Shown here one piece after another: positions 59,802-64,000 of a stretch of DNA of 64,000 nucleotides. The notes under the pieces were generated by a model that saw only the letters and a program-made list of their open reading frames with translations, was not told the origin of the DNA and did no database searches. The position numbers and the translations under genes are program-made. Each line of letters opens with the position of its first letter. The first letter of the stretch is position 1. This DNA comes from an uncultured Anaerolineae bacterium (lineage in GTDB: Bacteria > Chloroflexota > Anaerolineae > Aggregatilineales > Phototrophicaceae), in contig CALKJO010000002.1 in NCBI GenBank assembly GCA_937995825.1, positions 248,001-312,000 on the forward strand, in the 5' to 3' direction.

Positions 59802-61010
59802 GTGGTAAAGCCGATTGTGGTGGTAGGGGCGTCTGTGGGCGGGTCAACCGCCGCTAACACGCTCACTCAAGCGGGTCTGCCTGTGATTCTGCTGGAGCGC
59901 GACCTGAGCTGGGTCAAGCCGTGCGGCGGTGCGCTGCCGCCGGTGGCGTTTGAGGAGTTCGACATTCCCGAAAGCCTGATCGCGCGCAAGGTGCATAAGG
60001 CGACCATCCACTCCCCATCCGAGCGCGTCGCGGAGATCGATGTCGCCGGCAAAAAGCGCCGCAGCAATGATTATGTGGCAATGACCTGCCGCGAACAGCT
60101 CGATCCGTATCTGCGCAGTCGCGCCGTCGCCAATGGCGCGGAGCTGATCGAAGGCAAACTAACCGGCTTATCGGTTGAGGCGGACGGCGTGAAAGTCACG
60201 TATGCGCCGAAAAACAGCCGCGCCAGCCGCGTGATCGATGCGGAGGTGGTGATCGGCGCAGACGGCGCGTATTCGACGACTGCCAAACTGCTCAATCTGC
60301 CGCGTCTGCCGCAGTGCGTCGCCATTCAGGAGCGGATCGTTTTGCCGCCGGACAAGATGGCGCGCTGGGAAGACACTGCCAGCCTCTATCTGGGCGAAGA
60401 TATCAGCCCTGACCTATACGCCTGGGTGTTTCCAAAGGCGGATCATGTCGCCATCGGCTGCGGCGCGGGTCCGGGCAAGACCAAGGCGATGCGCCAGCTT
60501 CTCGCCAATCTGAAGGCGCGCTTGGGCGATCAGATCGCCGGCGGCAAAACCATTATGGAAGAGGCGCACGCGCTGCCGATCCATCCGCGCAAGCACATGG
60601 CGTTCGACCGCGTGATGCTGATCGGCGATGCAGCGGGCTTGGTCGCGGGGACATCGGGCGAGGGCATCTACTGGGCGATGAAAAGCGGACACAATGCCGC
60701 CAAGACGCTGGCTGAAGTGCTGCCGCAGACCTCGGCGGCGGCGCTGCGCCAGTACGAGCGCCGGTGGTGGAAGGAATACGGCACGATGTATCGCTTCCTG
60801 CGCTGGCTTCAGCGCTGGGGCTATGGCAGCCGCCGGCAGATGGAGGTCTTCACCGACATGTGCCGCAACCGCGACGTGCAGCAGCTTACGTTTGAGTCGT
60901 ACATGCACAAGCGCATGACGACCGTCCCCTGGGCAGCGCAGATGCGCATGACGGGCGACATCATCGCGGCGCAGGTGCGCCATTATCTGCCAGTGAGGGC
61001 GGCAAGCTGA
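59802..61010 (+). CDS. bchP: Geranylgeranyl reductase
   Basis: 402 residues from GTG 59802 (GAGG upstream). FAD-binding Rossmann motif VVVGASVGGSTAANTL, then WVKPCGGALPP, the conserved CGGAxP of the BchP/ChlP family, GADGAYSTTAKLL, and VMLIGDAAGLVAGTSGEGIYWAMKSG. It reduces the geranylgeranyl tail of the pigment to phytyl. Its stop overlaps the ATG of the PuhE-like gene. Confidence 0.93.
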   Translation: MVKPIVVVGASVGGSTAANTLTQAGLPVILLERDLSWVKPCGGALPPVAFEEFDIPESLIARKVHKATIHSPSERVAEIDVAGKKRRSNDYVAMTCREQLDPYLRSRAVANGAELIEGKLTGLSVEADGVKVTYAPKNSRASRVIDAEVVIGADGAYSTTAKLLNLPRLPQCVAIQERIVLPPDKMARWEDTASLYLGEDISPDLYAWVFPKADHVAIGCGAGPGKTKAMRQLLANLKARLGDQIAGGKTIMEEAHALPIHPRKHMAFDRVMLIGDAAGLVAGTSGEGIYWAMKSGHNAAKTLAEVLPQTSAAALRQYERRWWKEYGTMYRFLRWLQRWGYGSRRQMEVFTDMCRNRDVQQLTFESYMHKRMTTVPWAAQMRMTGDIIAAQVRHYLPVRAAS

Positions 61011-61825
61011 TGCTGACACTGACTCACCTGCTGACGGTCGCTTTCACGATGTTCGTATGGTGGTTCTCCACCGGCGCGATCATGGCAGTTTACGGGCGTT
61101 CACAGCGCTTCATCGGCTGGGTCTTTGGCGTTTGGACGCTCGGCTTGATCCCAGCATTGCTCGGGCTGTGGATGACGCGCAGCCGGACGGACGTGCTAGA
61201 TGTGTATCTGGCGGTCGCCTGTGCAGTGATCATCTGGGGCTGGCAGATCGCGGGCTATTTCTTCGGCTTCATCACCGGCCCGCGCCATCCGCAGATCATC
61301 ACACTGCATGAGCCAGTCCCGCTCTGGGATCGGTTCCGGCTGGCGCTCAGCTTCAGCCTGCATCATGAGCTGTTCGCTGTCGGCGGCGCGGTCGTGATCG
61401 CCTTGATCGCGCTGGGACAGCCGAATCCCTGGGCGCTGTGGATGTATCTGATCCTTTGGCTGATGCACACCAGCGCCAAGCTGAATGTCTTTCTTGGCGT
61501 GCGCAATTTCAGCGTCGAGATGCTGCCGCAGAAGATGCGCTATCTCGAAGTTGTGTTCGGCAAACAGCGGCACAACTTGCTGTTCCCATTTTCGATCACA
61601 TTCGCCGTCAGCGCGGCGATTTTCCTGCTCTACCAGACGATTGCGCCGGACACCGAACCGGCTCACAGCGTCGGCGCGGTCATGATCGCGACGATGATCG
61701 GCTTAGGGACGCTTGAACACCTGCTGCTGATGCTGCCGCTGTCCGCCACGCTCTGGGGCTGGGGCATTCGCGCCCTGCCGCAGACCGCCGAGTCCGATTC
61801 GATGGCAGAAGGAGGCGCACAGTGA
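61010..61825 (+). CDS. puhE: PuhE-like photosynthetic complex assembly protein (DUF3623)
   Basis: 271 residues, about seven membrane helices. The order VWWFSTGAIMAVYGR, GYFFGFITGPRHP, SFSLHHELFAVGGA, MHTSAKLNVFLGVRNF and GLGTLEHLLLMLPL is that of the PuhE/DUF3623 family, found only in anoxygenic phototrophs and required for photocomplex assembly in purple bacteria. Coupled to bchP by a one-base overlap and to the hydrolase gene by a four-base overlap. Exact role in this organism is inferred. Confidence 0.85.
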   Translation: MLTLTHLLTVAFTMFVWWFSTGAIMAVYGRSQRFIGWVFGVWTLGLIPALLGLWMTRSRTDVLDVYLAVACAVIIWGWQIAGYFFGFITGPRHPQIITLHEPVPLWDRFRLALSFSLHHELFAVGGAVVIALIALGQPNPWALWMYLILWLMHTSAKLNVFLGVRNFSVEMLPQKMRYLEVVFGKQRHNLLFPFSITFAVSAAIFLLYQTIAPDTEPAHSVGAVMIATMIGLGTLEHLLLMLPLSATLWGWGIRALPQTAESDSMAEGGAQ

Positions 61826-62706
61826 ACGGCGCGGCGATTTTAACGCAAAGTGGCGCAGCCGCATCCGCTTCTGGACTTACAGACACGCTGCGCGTGCCGG
61901 TTCGCAGCGGCGAGATGGTGGTCGATGTCTGGCGGGCGCGGACGGCGACTCAAGCAGCGCCGATCCTGCTGGTGCATGGCTGGGGCGGGACGGGGAGCTA
62001 TTGGCGCGCAACGGCGGCGCTGCTGTCGGAGACGACGACGGTGATCGTGCCGGATTTACCCGGCACTGGGCGCTCGCAGCCAGTGCGCCGCGCGCAGAAT
62101 ATGTACGATCAGGTGAACGCGCTGCGCCAACTGCTCGACTATCTCAAGCTGGATCGGGTGCAGGTGGTCGGGCATTCGATGGGCAGCGCGATGGCGCTTT
62201 TGCTGGCGGACGCGCAGCCCGGGCGGATCGAGCGGCTGGTGCTGACCTCGCTGAGCTTTTTCGTGACCGAGAGCCAGCAGCAGATTTACCGCGTTTTCAT
62301 GGGCGCGTTCGCGCTGACGATGGTCTTTCGACCGAGCTGGCTGGAAAATATGCCGGCGATGTGGCGGATGATGGCGGCGCGCTATTTTCACCGCATCCCC
62401 GATGATGAGGCGATCCTCAGGCAGGGCTGGAGCGATTACCTGCGGCTGGATTACGGCACGGCGATTGCCTGCGCCAAAAATGCCGCCGATTCGAGCATCC
62501 CGAAGGCGGGCGCAACCATCCGCGTGCCGACGCTGCTGATCGCGTGCCGGCAGGATCAGGTGATGCCGGTGGAGAACGTCGCGTACACCGCGCAGACGAT
62601 CCCCAACTGCGAAGTGGCGTGGATCGATCAGTGTGGGCATATGCCGATGATCGAACAGCCGGACATCTATCATGCGCATCTGCGCCGTTTTCTGGCGCTG
62701 GAATAG
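61822..62706 (+). CDS. Alpha/beta hydrolase of the photosynthesis operon, possible BchO-type
   Basis: 294 residues from GTG 61822 (AAGGAGG upstream). Oxyanion region LLVHGWGGTGSYW, nucleophile VGHSMGSAMALLLA, acid in CRQDQVMPVENV, histidine in QCGHMPMIEQP: complete triad. BchO of purple bacteria is also an alpha/beta hydrolase in the bacteriochlorophyll set, with an accessory role in magnesium chelation. Context, not sequence, suggests the parallel here. An alternative is a chlorophyllase- or lipase-like enzyme. Confidence 0.7.
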   Translation: MNGAAILTQSGAAASASGLTDTLRVPVRSGEMVVDVWRARTATQAAPILLVHGWGGTGSYWRATAALLSETTTVIVPDLPGTGRSQPVRRAQNMYDQVNALRQLLDYLKLDRVQVVGHSMGSAMALLLADAQPGRIERLVLTSLSFFVTESQQQIYRVFMGAFALTMVFRPSWLENMPAMWRMMAARYFHRIPDDEAILRQGWSDYLRLDYGTAIACAKNAADSSIPKAGATIRVPTLLIACRQDQVMPVENVAYTAQTIPNCEVAWIDQCGHMPMIEQPDIYHAHLRRFLALE

Positions 62707-62716
62707 GGGGCGCGGC

Positions 62717-63250
62717 ATGAGCGGGGACATCGATCTGCACTACCTGAACGACATTTTGGTCAACCGGATGAAGGTCAAGCGTCAGCCGGTGGCGATCACC
62801 ACCCCGCAGGGCGCGCGCCGTAACAAGGAACAAAGCTATTCGCTGCCGCGCGGCGCAATCACTGCGCTTGCTGCCGCGCCGCTCCACGATGTGCCGGACG
62901 GCGTTCAGGTCGATCTGATGGTCTGCGTCTGCAACACGCAGCAGGCGACGCAGATCGCGGGGGCGGCACCGGTGCGCGAAGGGAAGTTCCCGCATGGCGA
63001 GAGCCGATTGTCAGCGTGTTCATCGATTTTTGCCGCGCCCTGGCACACCCAAAACGGCGTTCTCGCCACAGGTGACGGCGGCGGTCGCGCCTTCAATCAC
63101 GTCGCGGTCAGCGATCTGTTCGTGTCGATCCCGCGTCGCCATTTCGGTTACACCATCGAGCTGATCGGAAACCTCCGCATCAACCCTGAGAAGATGCGCG
63201 AAGCGATCATGCCGTCCCATGCGCCTAAATCCGACTCGGATTCAGACTGA
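62717..63250 (+). CDS. DUF169-like protein at the end of the photosynthesis block
   Basis: 177 residues from ATG 62717 (AGGGGG upstream). NRMKVKRQPVAITTP matches the 'L-x-x-R-P-V-A-V' opening of DUF169 proteins; later VQVDLMVCVCNTQQATQIAG, SACSSIFAAPW and GDGGGRAFNHVAVSDLFVSIP line up with the C-terminal half of that family. It is shorter than usual (about 230-250). Three cysteines (CVC, ACS). Function unknown. Eleven bases after the hydrolase gene. Confidence 0.5.
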   Translation: MSGDIDLHYLNDILVNRMKVKRQPVAITTPQGARRNKEQSYSLPRGAITALAAAPLHDVPDGVQVDLMVCVCNTQQATQIAGAAPVREGKFPHGESRLSACSSIFAAPWHTQNGVLATGDGGGRAFNHVAVSDLFVSIPRRHFGYTIELIGNLRINPEKMREAIMPSHAPKSDSDSD

Positions 63251-63268
63251 AACGATTGGAGTGATCCT

Positions 63269-63835
63269 ATGTTTTTGCAAGATGTCCCAATTACCGGTCT
63301 CCTGTTCTGCTACGGTCCGCTCATTCTGACCGTCCTCGGCTTTATCGTCTTCGCTGCGCTGACGGACGGCAATGCCCGCCGCACGTATCTGCGCCGCAAA
63401 ATCGGCCCGGAGGAAAAGAATCTCGGTAAACAGGTGGGGGTGCGCACGCGACCGCTGACAGTGGCGACGCCGGCAGGCTCCTATCTGACCGTCCAGCCGA
63501 CGCCGCCGGTTCAGGTCGTGCCGCCGGAACTCCCGATCAGCAGCGCGCCGCCCGCGCTGGCAATGGGCGAAGCAGCCGAGGCGAGCGCAGAAGCCGCGGA
63601 GACAGGCGCGGAAGCCCAAGTGTCCGCCGAGGCGAGCGCAGAAGCCGCGGAGACAGGCGCGGAAGCCCAAGTGTCCGCCGAGGCGAGCGTAGAAGCCGCG
63701 GAGACAGGCGCGGAAGCCCAAGTGTCCGCCGAGGCGAGCGCAGAAGCGCCGAAGCGCCGCCGCCGTCGCAGCGGCGAGTCGGCTGAAAGCGGTGAACAGG
63801 GCGAAGCGCCAACCTCAGGCGATGAGCCAAGCTAG
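63269..63835 (+). CDS. Small membrane protein with an acidic repeat tail
   Basis: 188 residues. One membrane helix at about 8-30, a basic stretch (RRTYLRRKIGPEEKN), then a low-complexity tail made of a 17-residue unit (EASAEAAETGAEAQVSA) repeated three times with one change, ending in a basic cluster KRRRRRSGESAES. Probably a cytoplasmic disordered tail. No family recognised. The repeat is also exact at DNA level (see the repeat entry). Confidence 0.65.
   Translation: MFLQDVPITGLLFCYGPLILTVLGFIVFAALTDGNARRTYLRRKIGPEEKNLGKQVGVRTRPLTVATPAGSYLTVQPTPPVQVVPPELPISSAPPALAMGEAAEASAEAAETGAEAQVSAEASAEAAETGAEAQVSAEASVEAAETGAEAQVSAEASAEAPKRRRRRSGESAESGEQGEAPTSGDEPS
63578..63747 (+). repeat. 51-base tandem repeat, about 3.3 copies
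   Basis: Units at 63578-63628, 63629-63679 and 63680-63730, with a partial fourth to 63747. Copies one and two are identical; copy three differs by one base (GCA to GTA, Ala to Val). In frame, inside the coding region. Recent slippage is likely. Confidence 0.9.
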
Positions 63836-63881
63836 GGGCGGCGCGCCCTTGTATTGGGGTCATGAGTAAGGCGAAAGTGCG

Positions 63882-64000
63882 ATGAAGAAGTCGTCCAATT
63901 CTCCCCTGCTGAGGCTGCTGAAGCTGCTTCTGCTGCCTTTCACCAGCCTGTTCAGGGCGGTAGATGGGTGGTTCAAGCGCCGACCGAGCCTATATTGGTG
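63882..64000 (+). CDS. Start of a membrane-linked protein, truncated by the window end
   Basis: 39 codons visible from ATG 63882. MKKSSNSPLLRLLKLLLLPF is followed by TSLFRAVDGWFKRRPS, an amphipathic or membrane-associated start. No ribosome site better than a distant AAGG. The rest lies outside the window, so no function can be given. Confidence 0.4.
   Translation, partial: MKKSSNSPLLRLLKLLLLPFTSLFRAVDGWFKRRPSLYW

Noticed and set aside
61822-62706. Naming the hydrolase bchO
   Set aside because: Only the context supports it; generic hydrolase motifs cannot prove the name, so the symbol was left empty.
63578-63747. Direct repeats as a possible CRISPR array
   Set aside because: Units are adjacent with no spacers and are in frame inside a coding region.

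Overview
The window is GC-rich chromosomal DNA from a bacterium. The strongest taxonomic evidence is an anoxygenic type-II photosynthesis block at 55218..62706. It has light-harvesting beta and alpha polypeptides, a reaction centre with L and M subunits fused in one 626-residue chain, a tetraheme cytochrome, BchG, BchP and a PuhE-like assembly factor. It lies directly behind a complete alternative complex III (ACIII) operon (46730..54220). A fused PufLM, ACIII in place of a bc1 complex, and no PuhA gene beside the block all point to a phototrophic Chloroflexota member. A Roseiflexus-like lineage or one of the Anaerolineae-affiliated phototrophs both fit; the sequence alone does not separate them.

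Layout. 1..11339 is housekeeping and accessory: the end of a YceI-like gene, a DUF6391-type protein, a trypsin-like protein that has lost its serine, a DUF4388 protein with a small GTPase, and a minus-strand operon Uma2 / PhyH / metY / CoA-binding. 11470..24173 is rich in envelope and secreted proteins: an MNIO (DUF692) enzyme, an M23 peptidase fused to a propeller-like region, a membrane thioredoxin, a TPR protein, two paralogous anchored proteins and a large secreted metalloprotease. It ends with a GNAT-like / unknown / methyltransferase operon. 24175..27048 encodes a histidine kinase with three stand-alone receivers. 27243..36414 holds glycosyltransferases, hydrolases (several missing their catalytic residue), lspA and a GH4 glycosidase. 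36573..40911 is a c-type cytochrome island that ends in a MauG-like peroxidase fused to a beta-helix. 40968..46151 carries a CoxE-like VWA protein, an MBL-rhodanese protein and oligoendopeptidase F.

46730..62706 forms a photosynthetic electron-transfer unit. Light captured by PufBA excites PufLM, which reduces quinone. ACIII (ActF, A, B, C, D, E) oxidises quinol. Electrons return through ActE, or a mobile carrier not seen here, to PufC and the special pair. BchG and BchP finish the bacteriochlorophyll tail, and PuhE assists assembly. Two related small proteins of unknown function (54217 and 54859) join the ACIII and puf parts. Stem-loops between pufA and pufLM and between pufLM and pufC suggest unequal expression of light-harvesting and reaction-centre genes.

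I found no tRNA, rRNA, insertion sequence, CRISPR array or origin.
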